From positions 84,144-148,143 of the forward strand of contig SKCR01001840.1 in the NCBI GenBank assembly GCA_019454045.1: 64,000 bases of DNA, read 5' to 3'. Below the pieces are notes generated by a model. It saw only the letters and a program-made list of their open reading frames with translations, had not been told where the DNA came from and did no database searches. Shown in pieces: positions 45,943-56,311 of this stretch (its first letter is position 1; each line of letters starts with the position of its first letter). A program made the position numbers and the translations under genes. This DNA comes from Zanthoxylum bungeanum. Its lineage: Eukaryota; Streptophyta; Magnoliopsida; Sapindales; Rutaceae.

Positions 45943-48402
45943 TCAGACAAATGGAGGGATTGGCTCGATCTCGGGAGGAGGAACAGCTGCTTCATCCTCG
46001 GCTGCACGGCAGACCTCTACTTCAGGGACGGGAGGAGGGATCTCAAGGCAGTCCTCGCCTGCGGCAAAAACCTCAGGTCGTCCTTCATGGGGAGCCTCAG
46101 AAGCCGGAACGATCGAAACCGGGGCAGGATCCATCACCTCCTCGGTAGGGGGAGGGAGCCACTTCCGGAACTCCTCCTCGGAGATCTCCCCTTTACAGAA
46201 ACTGATGGCCGCATATATAGGATCCATATTCAGACTCGGCAGCACCATCGGTATCAGTTCGGCGCAGTCACCAACTCCATCTAGGTGGATAGCCTCCTTC
46301 TCGGCCTCAAGGTCGCCTCTCTTTCCTCAAGCTCGGTTTCTTTCCTCTTAAGATCATCCCGAGCCCGCGCCATTTGCTCTTCATTGGCTTTCAATTTGGT
46401 TTTGACACTGGCCACATTGGCCTTCAAAACGCCAATTTCAGACTGGGCGGTCTTCAAATCCTCCCGAGCATTGTCAGCAAGCTTTCGCTCCAGCGCAGCA
46501 ACAGCTTTAAGAGCCTTATTAACTTTGAAGTTCTCAATGGCTGTCAACTCAAGGTTTTGAATCACCCCCTCCCGGTCGGCCAGCTTGGCTTCCGCCTCTG
46601 TAAGACGATTCTGAAGCCTCTGAGCCTGACCACCCTCGGACAACAGGCTCAAAAGAAGGTCCTTGTTCTTCGCCATAAGGTAAGTGGCCTGCAAAAAAAC
46701 AAAGAAAGCCAAGATACGAGATGAAGAAGACCGGGAACCAAAAATCAAGAAAAGAAAAAGAGAATAGAACTACCTTTGCCATCTGAGAGCTCATCTCGGT
46801 GACCACAGCCTCGGGCGAGATATCCTCATATCTCGAGACCTCCTCAGGGGGAATCACCTCGGCCAATTCGTTGAAGGCCGGCACTAAATGGGAAGTGGCC
46901 TCCCGGATGCTTTCTCCCAGGTAGTCCACCCCGAGGGTTACAGAACCCTTTCGCTTTTTTGAGGAGCCCACGGATGATTTTTTACCCCGGCGAGCGTCTT
47001 TCTTCTTGCCCGGGACAGGATCCTCCTCCTCCTCTTGGACCAGCTCGGTCTCCTCGGCCCCAAATTGACGCCTCCTTTTCTCAAGGGCTTCGGCGGACTG
47101 GTGAGACGAGCAGACCCCGACGACTGCACACCGGAGAAGATAGACACCGAGCAGCCGACTGAACATTTCCTTGAGACGCCCTCTCAGCCCCAGCAGGGTC
47201 AGGCTGTGCCCGGGAAGTCCCAGTTTCGGCATGACCGGCCTTCTTCATAGTGCCGGCCAACTTCTCAAGAAACTTTGGCCTCTTCGACATGCCTACAAAA
47301 AAAATGGAGTCAAACCCGAGCATATAAAGCACATGATAAAAAAAGCCGGCGACACCTACCTATCCGACCCGAGACTTCCGGAGGGACGGTCCGAGTAAGG
47401 CCTGACTCAACAAAGGCCGCATCATTGACCAGTTTCCTCCAGTGGGCAGCATACCCCCGAGCCAGCCTACCCGCCTCCGAACCTGACGAGAAACCTTGGG
47501 AGCATCTCGCCAACAAGCTGGGAGGAACCAGAGAAGTCAGAAACCTAAGAAACCAAGAACAGGAATAAAGGAATAAAGAAGGGGTATTAAACTCCTAACC
47601 TCCAGCCCTGAAGATATCCGGAACCGAGACGTCCTCCTCAAACGATCTCAGGACCCGACCCCAGTCCCCAGTAGCCTAGAACCAAAGTTCTTTGAAATTC
47701 TTGTTGGAGTCGGGGAGTTTCTGGACAAGGTTGGACGAGCTATCATAAGCAGAGAGGTAATACCAACCATAGTGAGTCTTTGGGTTAGACTTCAAACGGT
47801 ATAACCTCTTCACCTCTTCCAACAAGGTACACCTAAACCTGCCCGGTGCCAGACCACATATATGCCGGCCAGAATCCTCCAGCTATTCAAGCTCAATTGG
47901 CAAGGGGCAATCTCCATCTCGGCCAGCATCCAAGCAAAATAACGTTGCATCGGCAGCCGTAGCCCACACTCAAAAAGACAGGAAGAAGTGCCACCGAGCA
48001 CTCATCAGGTTGACTAGCACGATCCATTGGGCCGGGAACTTCAAGGGCTATATCTATCGGGATGTCGTATCGTTGCCGCAACAGCGCAAGATCATCCTCA
48101 GTTATTTTGGAGGGACGATTCATATCCAGAGCCGACGACCCAAGTTCACCAGGCTCTGGGTCCTTCCGAGGAACCCTCTGATGGTAGGAGTCTTGTTCGA
48201 TCTCGGAGGGAGTAGGGGTAGTGTCAAGGTCTTCTACACTAGGTGCCCCAGAGCCCGATGAGAGCTCCTCAGCAGGGGGAGTTGAGATCTTAACAGGCCT
48301 TTCAGGGGAGGAATCGCTGTCAGACTTCCCTAAACACCCAGAAAAATAGAGAAGGAAGGGGAAGTCAGTCTATGGCTAAAAGAAACTACTCACGGTTTCC
48401 AT
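45943..48402 (-). pseudogene. Spliced antisense gene of Gypsy-2 (gypsy-type transposon protein family)
   Basis: Gene on the strand opposite to gag. Proposed exons (minus strand): 48402-48394 (ATGGAAACC, then GTGAGT), 48329-47600, 47544-47360, 47292-46774 and 46688-45943; all introns are GT-AG. Exon 2 encodes MNRPSKITEDDLALLRQRYD and EVPGPMDRASQPDE, resembling the N-terminus of the plant 'putative gypsy type transposon' family. Exon 3-4 is low-complexity and basic (KKDARRGKKSSVGSSKKRKG). Exon 5 is a long coiled coil (RLQNRLTEAEAKLADREG) ending in an acidic Pro-rich tail. Frameshifts near 47985, 47100 and 46315 and a stop in exon 2 make it a pseudogene. Function of the family is unknown. Confidence 0.75.
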
Positions 48403-48711
48403 GTTAGCTAAAAAGGTGGTCTCTAAAAGTGCCCTAAAGCAGAACTCGGCAAACCATAAATCTTTCCCTAGCAAAACACAGATTCATAAAACACAAAAGA
48501 GGAAGAGGTCGTTCAGAAGACTTACTTGTTCTTCTCAGAAGAGGCAGAAGGTTGTTCAGTACGGGTGTGCCCGTTCCTTATTTTCACAGCACGGAGGAAG
48601 AAAAAGACCACGGTTGAACTTCGAAAGCACGGAGTTGGGTAAATCACAGAGATATTTGTAGAAAAGAAGAAGAAATTGCCGAAAAAGATTGAACAGTGAA
48701 AGCCTCGCGCT

Positions 48712-48718
48712 CTTATAG
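48712..48718 (-). promoter_or_regulatory. Putative TATA box of the antisense gene
   Basis: Minus-strand gactataagagc lies about 310 bp upstream of the proposed antisense ATG. About 30-40 bp further upstream is a CCAAT-like tccaatgg (minus strand). Predicted from sequence only. Confidence 0.45.
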
Positions 48719-49112
48719 TCATAGCAAAGACGCTCGTGACCATTGGATCTAAGAGAAGAGCCCGGATGAACGCCAAGCGTCGACTGCAAAATGGGTCTCC
48801 CAAGTTTAAACAGACGGCTGAGATCAGCCCATTGCGAAGACGCCTCTACACGGTCGATTCGTTCCCTTTTTTGGCGGGTACCTGGCGGATGTTTGACAAG
48901 TGTCAAACTTAGAAGAAACCCTAAAGTTGATTTGATAGGCATTTAAACGGACGTGACTGATTGCGTGTCTCGAGACGAAACGCTTGAAAAGAGGCAACGA
49001 AACACTTCTCGACACCGGACCGACCTCCAACAGAGCAAGTCAGAAACACCTTATTTATGTAGTTCCCGGCACCAACTTGCACGCTTGTTGGAACCGAGAA
49101 CTAGGGGACAGA

Positions 49113-49858
49113 TGTTGATGGTGTTTTCCGGCACTACAACATTTAAGACAGCATGACGAGGGTAGGATGGTAATTCCCTGACTGGATTAGATTACCAAAG
49201 CCGACCCGACCACAACATGTGAAGACCGACCATTTTGGTCCGGATGACCGAGCACTTTAAGGTCGGCAGGAACACTCTCAGCATAAAAGACTGTCATCAC
49301 CGACCACATAAAAGACCGACCAGACGGCGAGACGCGTTCAAGAGGACGACACTCTATTCTTGCGGATAAGATAAAGCGAGTTATCCTACTCTCACAAGGA
49401 GATGGAGTCAGAATCCGAAAAGGAAGAAGAAAAGAGAAGGGAACATCAGGCTAGGAATCCTTGCAAGGAGAAGAGACTAAGTTCAACTAAGATTTCTTAT
49501 GCAAATAGGAGTCTGATTTCTGTATTACTATAAATAGGAGAGCATAGTATGTGTAAAAGGCATCCTCAAAATCATCAAATCACCAACAAAACTAGTGATC
49601 TAAATTTTCAAGCTCTGACTTGTAGAGATCCGAGAAGTGTGTTTGAGTAATAAAAGTACCATCTTTTTTGTGTCCGTGGACGTAGGTCGGATCCAAATCC
49701 ACCGAACCACGTTAAATCCCCTTGTTGATTGGTGTGTTTTATCTGTTTTCTGCTAAATTTGCCTTTGGTCCCCCATAACCAAACAAATTCACTATTGAAG
49801 GAGGATTACCTCAGAGGTGATATTCCATATTGCCCTGAGACCAAATCAGCCGTCAACA
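49113..49858 (+). repeat. Gypsy-2 3' LTR
   Basis: 746-bp intact LTR, TGTTGATGGTGTTTTCC to GCCGTCAACA. TATA box 49529-49536, AATAAA 49649-49654. Confidence 0.95.
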
Positions 49859-49878
49859 CAGGTAAGATGCAATTAGTT

Positions 49879-49995
49879 CTAACGAGGAAGTATCAATCTT
49901 TCTACATTTTGCTTGCTAAGTGACCCATAAGCATCACACAATCCCCTATTGACAGCATCCACCAATAGGTACAACGACTCATTCGTATCATGCAT
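49879..49995 (-). pseudogene. Myb/SANT-like N-terminal fragment, copy 2
   Basis: A 38-codon frame MHDTNESLYLLVDAVNRG ... SKQNVERLILPR, ended by TAG where Leu is expected. Beyond the stop the sequence still resembles the domain for a few codons (AAC, TTG). Gypsy-2 sits 16 bp further left, so the rest was cut off. Same family as 27770-27883; more faithful to the domain. Recognised by eye. Confidence 0.5.
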
Positions 49996-51640
49996 GATCC
50001 AAGATTCATAATTATCTTTCTCTTTGCAATTTCCTTTGTTATTTTATTGTTCTGAATCCCCCATTTAAATTACTATTACAACACAGGTAAGAAATTATTA
50101 ATAGAATTTTAAATAGTTCATTAGCAACCATACCAAGACATGAGAACATATCAACAATTGCGTTTGAAAATTCAATTCAATGTTTTAGAATTTTAAGAGT
50201 TTGACGCCATCAATTAAAAAAGACAAAATGAAGGCTCATTATCTGATAAAATTATTCATATATAAACAATCTGTCAATCACAATCTAGGAGCTTACATGA
50301 AATTGGCACATATTATGCAATAATTACATTACAACAACCAAAATTTTTATCAAAACCTAATTCCTGTTTGTGTTTTACAGGCAACACCAAATCCCAATCT
50401 TTTAACTGACAGATTATCTAAGAAGCCAACTTTACCAAATCAAACCACCAAACACTCTTTTAACTTCAGAACATAGAAGCACTTTTCACTCCTCACCAAA
50501 CTACTTCAGCAACTAAACCCAGATAATCAATCAAGTTCTCGAACAAAAAGGACACAACAACCAAATCGCCAAATTAGCAGTAAAATCAATTAACATAAAC
50601 TGGTGGAAGCAGTATTATTGGGAAAAAGTTAACACTAGTCTGTCTATTTTTCATCCACACATAATAAAAAATTGGAACACATAAGTACCTTTTTCATGAA
50701 GAGTTCACAAGTTTGTTCTTCTTCTCTTCTCTAGCAGTCAAAAAAATCTCACGTCAAAAATCTGATGGGTTAATGTGAGATTTTTTTTATAGGGTTTGAT
50801 ATTTATACCTTCCACCAAAAAGTCTCATATAATTACACATATAAAAAAATCCTTCAAAATTAGCAGGTTTTTCAATATCATAAAACTTTTTATTATTTTT
50901 TTAAACTCCTTATTGAATACCATTAAATTTGAATACCCTCTTTAAAAAGTTCTAATAGTCTTAATGGAATACCATAAGACTTTTTAGATTATTTGAAAGT
51001 AGGGGTGGCAAAACGAATCAACGAATCGAATTTGTATCGAATCCTAAACGAATCGAATCAAAATGTGATGGATTGGTATTCGATTCGTTTATTAAACGAA
51101 TCATAATATCATGATTCGTATTCGATTCGTTTATTAAACGAATCGAATACGAATATTTATTTATTCGTTTAGTCAATGATATTATTTAATAAAATAATTT
51201 ATCACACTTGATTTACATTAATTCTTCATAAATATATACATAAGAAATATCTAAAAATACCTCACCAAATATCGAAAATATTACTTTTTCTATGATAATT
51301 AACTATAATTTCTCGAATTTTAATTGAAAATTAACAAGAACTAGTAAATAAAAATAATAAAACGAATCTTAAACGAATAAACGAATCAATGAGCTTAAAT
51401 TCGTATTTGATTCGTTTAATAAATGAGTCAAAACGAATCGAATCGAATTGACTCATTTATTAAACGAATCTATTTTTTCAAACCCGTATTCGCTTAAAAA
51501 CGAATCGAATCGAACGAATAAACGAATCTTGACCCAAATTACCACCCCTATTTAAAAGTCTTAATTAAATACCACAAAACTTATTCAACCCAAAATAATC
51601 TTTTAAAATCTCAATTCCATACACCACTAAATACACCCTC
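49926..51640 (-). repeat. Harbinger-like remnant, copy 2
   Basis: Direct repeat of 27818-28925 (for example both contain acgactcattc-tatcatgcatgat and ctgatgggtta-tgagatttttt). It is longer because a hAT MITE sits at 51000-51550. The right end again shows ttttaaaatctcaattccatacacc, the presumed terminal sequence. Confidence 0.6.
51000..51550. mobile_element. hAT-type MITE with acgaatcgaat repeats
   Basis: 551 bp with terminal inverted repeats TAGGGGTGGCAA / complement TTACCACCCCTA and an 8-bp duplication with one mismatch (tttgaaag 50992-50999, tttaaaag 51551-51558). Both ends are filled with aaacgaatcgaat repeats in opposite orientation. The sister copy at 28850-28900 lacks the insertion. 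No transposase. Confidence 0.9.
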
Positions 51641-51691
51641 AAACTTCTAAGATTTGAGGAAATTATCTGATTAAACCTTACCTAGTTGCCA

Positions 51692-51867
51692 ACTTTTTTT
51701 TTTTTGGAAACGCTGGAAACCTGCCAACAAACCACCCATTCTTGGCCGCGGCGCAGGTAAAACCACCGGCTATCCCAGGCTCTTACAAGAAGTGCACCCC
51801 CTGGATTCGAACCCATAACCTCAAGGTGAGATCCTATACCCTACACCACCAAGCCACACCATTGGGG
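51692..51867 (-). mobile_element. tRNA-derived SINE
   Basis: Reverse-oriented SINE with perfect 12-bp target duplication acctagttgcca (51680-51691, 51868-51879). On the minus strand it starts ccccaatggtgtggc, has an A box tggcttggtgg (51856-51846) and a B box ggttcgaatcc (51813-51803) about 32 bp apart, and ends in a 12-residue A tail (T run 51694-51705). This is an RNA polymerase III promoter layout. It is inserted 68 bp upstream of the MIA40 ATG. Confidence 0.92.
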
Positions 51868-51935
51868 ACCTAGTTGCCACTGCCAACTGCCAAATGCCCA
51901 ACTATATCATTTTCAATTACTAAACAAAGGGGAAC

Positions 51936-53652
51936 ATGGGTCAAGTTCAAAGCGAGGCAATTGATCAAACAGAAAGGGAGCAGTCATCGTTGTCGTCGTC
52001 ACCAGACAATTCGCAACATGCAACTTCCATGGAGTCTCTTATTGCAGGTTGTTATTCGTAATCGTACGCTTCTTTCCAAGCTATTTTATACACGTGGGCA
52101 CACACTGATACAAATGTCAGTAGTACGTACACTGTGATTGTTACGTGTTTGTAGAAATGTCTGAGTGAAATCATTGTTTATCTATCTGATGTGAATACTG
52201 ATGAATTTTTATCATATAGCTGGGCTTGTAAGAATTCTTACAAAGAAGTTGTCTCTAAGCTGTTGACAATAGAAATACTCAACTTAACTTTTTTTTACAT
52301 CAGTACTTAACTTAACTTTCTATATCCATTCAAGCCAAGGCCGGCCATGGTGTCCTCTCCTCTGGGCCCAAGGTGATTTTTATATTTTGAGGCTCCTCAC
52401 CATACTAACATATTATAACAAAAAGAATTTGGGGCATTAGCTATTTGTAGGCAATAACAAAAAAAATTCGGGGGCCAGGCGGGCCGCCTATCGTCTATGG
52501 TAAGGGCCGGCTCCGATTCAAGCATGAGTGAAAGCTCCATAATAACTGAATGTAAAGAAAATTTTATACTTCTCAGTGTTTGTTTGGTGGTGTTATGTGA
52601 ATCAAATTTGTGTTCTGCATTAGTTTGTCTTGTTTTGCAAAATCTTTTACTTACCAAATTGAATCCGGATGCTTACCACATTCAGTTAAACTCAATTGGA
52701 CATTAATGAGAATTTTGAATGGGTTTGGTTTGTTGATGCTGTGAACTTTTTTCTTTTGCTTGAAATTATCTCGTCTCTTCATTTTAATGCTACTTAGTGC
52801 TGTGTTGTGTTGTCTAAGGTTGTCCTCCTTGTAGTTGTTGAAATTGCTCCCGCTACTCTTTTTCTATGGGTTCCTTCTTTAGTATATTTGACAACTTTAC
52901 TTCGTGCTTATTCAGAAGCTGCAGCATATGGTGACGATGAGAACGGGGTTAGTTGACTTTTTTGTATGTGATATACTGCCTTTCTATTTCGGACTATCTA
53001 CTAAGAAGTTGAACAACTCATTTTTCAGTCTCTTGATGCCAAGGCTCAGAAAGCATTAGAGTGCCCTTGCATAGCCGATTTGCGAAATGGCCCATGTGGG
53101 GTTCAGTTTTCAGAGGCATTCCTCTGTTTCCTGAAAAGTACTTCCGAGGAGAAGGTAATTATCATGAATGTAGGTGATCAGGACCCCTGTAAAGTAAGGC
53201 AACTAGAATCAATTCTATGCATGTAGAATTATCATTCTTAATCATCTATTTTAGCATTTGCACTTTTCACAACTGATTAGTGATTTCTCAACAAGATTCG
53301 AGCTTTCTCAACCAATTTATACCTCTTTGTTTGTTGGTCTTGTATCATACATAATATGATGCCGCTGGCATAGTAGTTATTTCTTTCATCAGTAACTGTG
53401 TAGATTCAATTGAAACTCCAAATTGTTTTTGGAGAAGTCCTCACATACTGATTTTTTCTTCTTCTGCAGGGCTCAGATTGTGTGCGCCCATTCGTGGCTT
53501 TACAGAATTGTATCAAAGCAAATCCAAATGCATTTTCTAAAGACATTTTAGAAGAAGATGAAGTCAAGAGCGAGGAAGAGCCGCTGCCTCAATACAAAAT
53601 TATTCCTCCCGTTTGGTCCAGGGAACCAAAAAGTCCAAAGTCCAAGCTCTAG
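51936..53652 (+). CDS. MIA40: Mitochondrial intermembrane space import and assembly protein 40
   Basis: Oxidoreductase of the intermembrane-space import pathway (in plants also linked to peroxisomes). Four exons: 51936-52047, 52916-52947, 53029-53154, 53470-53652; all junctions GT/AG and in phase, giving 150 residues and a TAG stop. The protein starts MGQVQSE and has a Ser-rich N-terminus, then ESLIAEAAAYGDDENGSLDAK. The redox CPC (ECPCIADLRNG) is followed by a twin CX9C fold (C-GVQFSEAFL-C and C-VRPFVALQN-C). The C-terminus is acidic, then basic. The soluble N-terminus lacks a membrane anchor, as in plant MIA40. Size is close to the Arabidopsis protein (about 160 residues). A SINE lies just upstream and a MITE is in intron 1. 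The start codon is the only upstream in-frame ATG that fits the family N-terminus. Confidence 0.95.
52336..52515. mobile_element. hAT-type MITE in MIA40 intron 1
   Basis: 180 bp with terminal inverted repeats caaggccggcc / cggagccggcc and a perfect 8-bp duplication attcaagc (52328-52335, 52516-52523). GC-rich ends, AT-rich middle, no coding capacity. It lies about 290 bp after the exon 1 donor. Confidence 0.92.
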
Positions 53653-54626
53653 GGAACACTTCAAAATTTCACATTTTCATTCTCTTTCTTTTACAATGTA
53701 GAACTTGGAATTTATTGCTATTATCATATGTTAAGAATTCAATTGTTCAAAATGAGCAGAGTTGATCAATATGATTGAAGATTATTCTTAGCATCTCTAC
53801 TTTGATAGAATAAGGATTGCATGCAACTCCTAGCTCTGTTGTAGGTCGGAATTTGATCCGTTGTAGATTTTACCACTTATAAAAGTTCCTACCAATTACA
53901 ATATTTTTTCTTGGGAATTGTTTCACTCGCTTATATAGAAAAATGGATTTAGAAAGTAGAGCCAGTATAAAATCCCGGATCTCCCGTACGAGATTTAATA
54001 AGAGTTTTTTGTTTTTTTTTAAAAAAAAAATCTCTAATCTCAACGGAGTTCAAGGTCAATTAAATACAAAATATATATATATATTTTTTTAAATAATTAA
54101 AATTAATCGTTTTGAAGTAGTTGAAGAGTTGAAGATGAAATCGTCACTCGTGACTAATAAAGTGATGATGATGAAGGAATTGAAGATTTGAGGATGAAAT
54201 CGTCACTCGTGACTGATTCAAAGTCTCAAATGACTGATGAAGGGTTTTGACACAAATGGATTTTGGAAAATTTAGGGTTGCGAGGTGAATAAGGAATTGA
54301 GAGCAGAAATTTTAGGGTTACAAGGTGACTAATGATGAACACGTATATTTTAGGGTTTCCCAATTTTAGGGTTTTGGGAAATTTCTTTTATTGTTGCAAT
54401 ACTTATACTAGTTCGAATTAAGATATCAATTTGAAACCAGTTCTGGAACCTATTTTGAATTGGTTCTAGAATTAGTTTTGGTTCTGGTTATTAATTAGGA
54501 TCGGTTTAGTAAATAAGTTTCATTTCTCAATATTGTAGAATTGGAATTTACCGGCAATAAATCAATTTCGAATTTTTAGAACAAGAACATACCCTAATGG
54601 TTTCGTGTTTTTACTGTTTAGAGAGG
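53653..54626. other. Intergenic, MIA40 3' flank
   Basis: Contains the MIA40 3' UTR and unannotated AT-rich DNA. A 25-bp phrase (gatgaaatcgtcactcgtga) is duplicated near 54133 and 54197. Several ttagggtt-like words occur between 54280 and 54375 but do not form a telomere array. No gene seen. Confidence 0.6.
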
Positions 54627-55578
54627 TGGTATCATGGAGTAATGACGTGTCTATCCGAGTATGAGTAGAGAAAACCGTCTAAACCCATCATGAGTTCTCA
54701 AACACAATTATCTTCTTCTTCAAGTCCTAATGATCTTTTTAGATTGTCTTATAATCTTTCTTTACCTTGTTCTTGTTCCAAAAGGGATTCGTGCAATATT
54801 CTTATGTTCCAAAAGGTGCTTAATGAGTCTTCTTTATATCTAGTAAACCCCTATAATATGTATAAAAGACCAAATGTAGTCACTCTTAGTATTCGTAACT
54901 TATCTCTACTATGCGTCTTACACCTAAAGAGTATGTTTAGTCTTTCAAGTTAGACCAGTGTTCCCTTGAAGCTACTAGAGCTGGGCAATATGTGACTTTG
55001 GACATTCCAGATAAGTTCATCACCGACTGGAAAAGAGAAGGTTATACACACCTTTATATGGGAGCAGTTCGAACCATCCTTAATCTCCACGGCAGGAAAA
55101 GATTACCTATTACAGCCAGAAGGACTTTATTGAACTCTAAATTCAAAGACTACCAACATGCGATAATCGAAACAATTTTAACAACTCTCCACTAGAGGAG
55201 TGTTTTACTGACCTTTTACCCCAACTTTAATATGTCTTTGCAGAATCCAAATCTGCCCACAGCCTTGAAGATCCAGGTCCAAATCCAAGGAGCATATCAA
55301 GTTGCTACTTCTAAGGTTGTAACTCTACATCACCAGTTAGTATATAGGCTTCAGAATCATGCCTTAGATCTGCCAACTTCTCAAACATCGTTAGATGCTC
55401 TCACGATTTTTGTAGATAATGATAGTATACCAATGATTGTGCGAATTCCAAGACAAGTCCAAAAAGAATAGCTGTTAAAACTGATGTCTCTTGAATGGTT
55501 GAAAAACTATGAGAAATTTCATTCAGAATCTCAGCCTATTCAGAGCACAACAGTTGTGTTCAAAAAACAGCCAGATGG
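54627..55578 (+). pseudogene. Endogenous pararetrovirus remnant: movement-protein region
   Basis: Integrated fragment resembling the 5' part of a Caulimoviridae (petuvirus/florendovirus-like) genome. A partial initiator tRNA-Met primer site (tggtatca, 54627-54634) is followed 56 bp later by an ATG (54690). The 54690-54953 frame is Ser-rich; a frameshift near 54910 leads into a frame recognised as the core of a 30K-type movement protein (about 54940-55560). That frame is cut by in-frame TAG stops at 55193 and 55469. Movement proteins gate plasmodesmata for cell-to-cell spread. No capsid, protease or RT part is present; the homology ends near 55578, where an unrelated repeat starts. The copy is inactive. 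Confidence 0.7.
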
Positions 55579-55794
55579 CACTGTCAAAACTGTTGGAGTT
55601 GGTGCTTGGAGCGCAAATCCGAATAATGTATTGTATATTATATTTTATTATTTATTTATAAAATAACTACATTTTCATTTCAACCTTATTAATGGTAATG
55701 TCATATGCATATTAGATTGATAAATATATAAATATGCTGAGAATGACATTGACCTTAGAATAATCTTGTAGTGATATTGGATACTATTAGTGTC
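55579..55794 (+). repeat. Inverted copy of the unclassified repeat at 27600-27830
   Basis: Starts tgttggagttggtgcttgg and matches the minus strand of 27824-27600 over about 220 bp, including aaataactacattttcattt and cttagaata-tcttgtagt. Here it adjoins the pararetrovirus remnant on the left and copia LTR sequence on the right. Confidence 0.7.
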
Positions 55795-55903
55795 CTACAC
55801 ATGCCACAAGATCATTAAGATGATTTGTTTGTGAATAAATCAAAGACAAGTTGCGGAAATTACTTACTTTGATCGGTTGAGATTCGAAACTTTTCATGGA
55901 TGT
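55795..55903 (-). mobile_element. Copia LTR end fragment, minus strand
   Basis: About 110 bp matching the reverse complement of the end of the LTR at 23872-25258 (tgtcctacacatgccac; ttgatcggttgagattcg). It is cut at 55903 by Gypsy-3; the remainder may lie beyond the right window end. Confidence 0.75.
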
Positions 55904-56311
55904 TGTGGGAACACAGAAACTGGGCGACGCATGCTGTCCCGGGCTCGCGGCCCGGTCGGGAGTACGGAGTAGTCACGGGGGACTAAACCGGAGAATAATG
56001 GAGTCGCCACCCGGTGTGAATCGGGAAAATGAGATTTAAGGCCGCACTCACCCCTCGCAAGGGAAGACCTCAAACCGTTGGGTTCGGAATGGTCCCTTAC
56101 TTATGCCACTTGTAATGAAAGGATTTATATAATAATTTAATCAGGCTTAAGTAACACTTATTTCTAAAAATATCATGCTTCTAAATCCACATACATACAT
56201 CAACAAGTTCATCTAAATTTATATGTAACACATATTCGAATTTGCATACAGCCTATTTGCATGTAATCTATGTCTCAATTTGCATACATAAGGATTATCA
56301 TACGGCAAGCA
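55904..56311 (-). repeat. Gypsy-3 3' LTR remnant
   Basis: This sequence is nearly identical to 62347-62753 (only a handful of differences by eye), so it is the U5-proximal part of the LTR. It stops at atgcttgccgtatgat, where pol sequence begins. Confidence 0.9.

Larger units (their letters stand above)
38773..49858 (+). mobile_element. Gypsy-2: Tat-type element with gag-PR and an antisense gene
   Basis: Bounded by LTRs (38773-41484 including a nested solo LTR; 49113-49858) and a perfect CAGGT duplication (38768-38772, 49859-49863). A TGGCGCC-type primer-binding site follows the left LTR, and a purine-rich tract (ctaggggacaga) precedes the right one. The sense strand codes gag and protease only. 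The remaining 5.2 kb holds two tandem array families and a spliced antisense gene. Antisense genes between pol and 3' LTR are known in Tat-lineage elements such as Grande and Retand (established knowledge). Confidence 0.93.

Noticed and set aside
45821..46724. Plus-strand frames of 176, 91 and 116 codons
   Set aside because: They are shadows of the antisense gene exons, which have coiled-coil composition and splice sites on the minus strand.
51780..51870. Possible functional tRNA gene on the minus strand
   Set aside because: A and B boxes are present, but no acceptor stem or cloverleaf; target duplication and A tail show a SINE.
54280..54375. Interstitial telomere repeats
   Set aside because: Only scattered ttagggtt words, not tandem tttaggg units.
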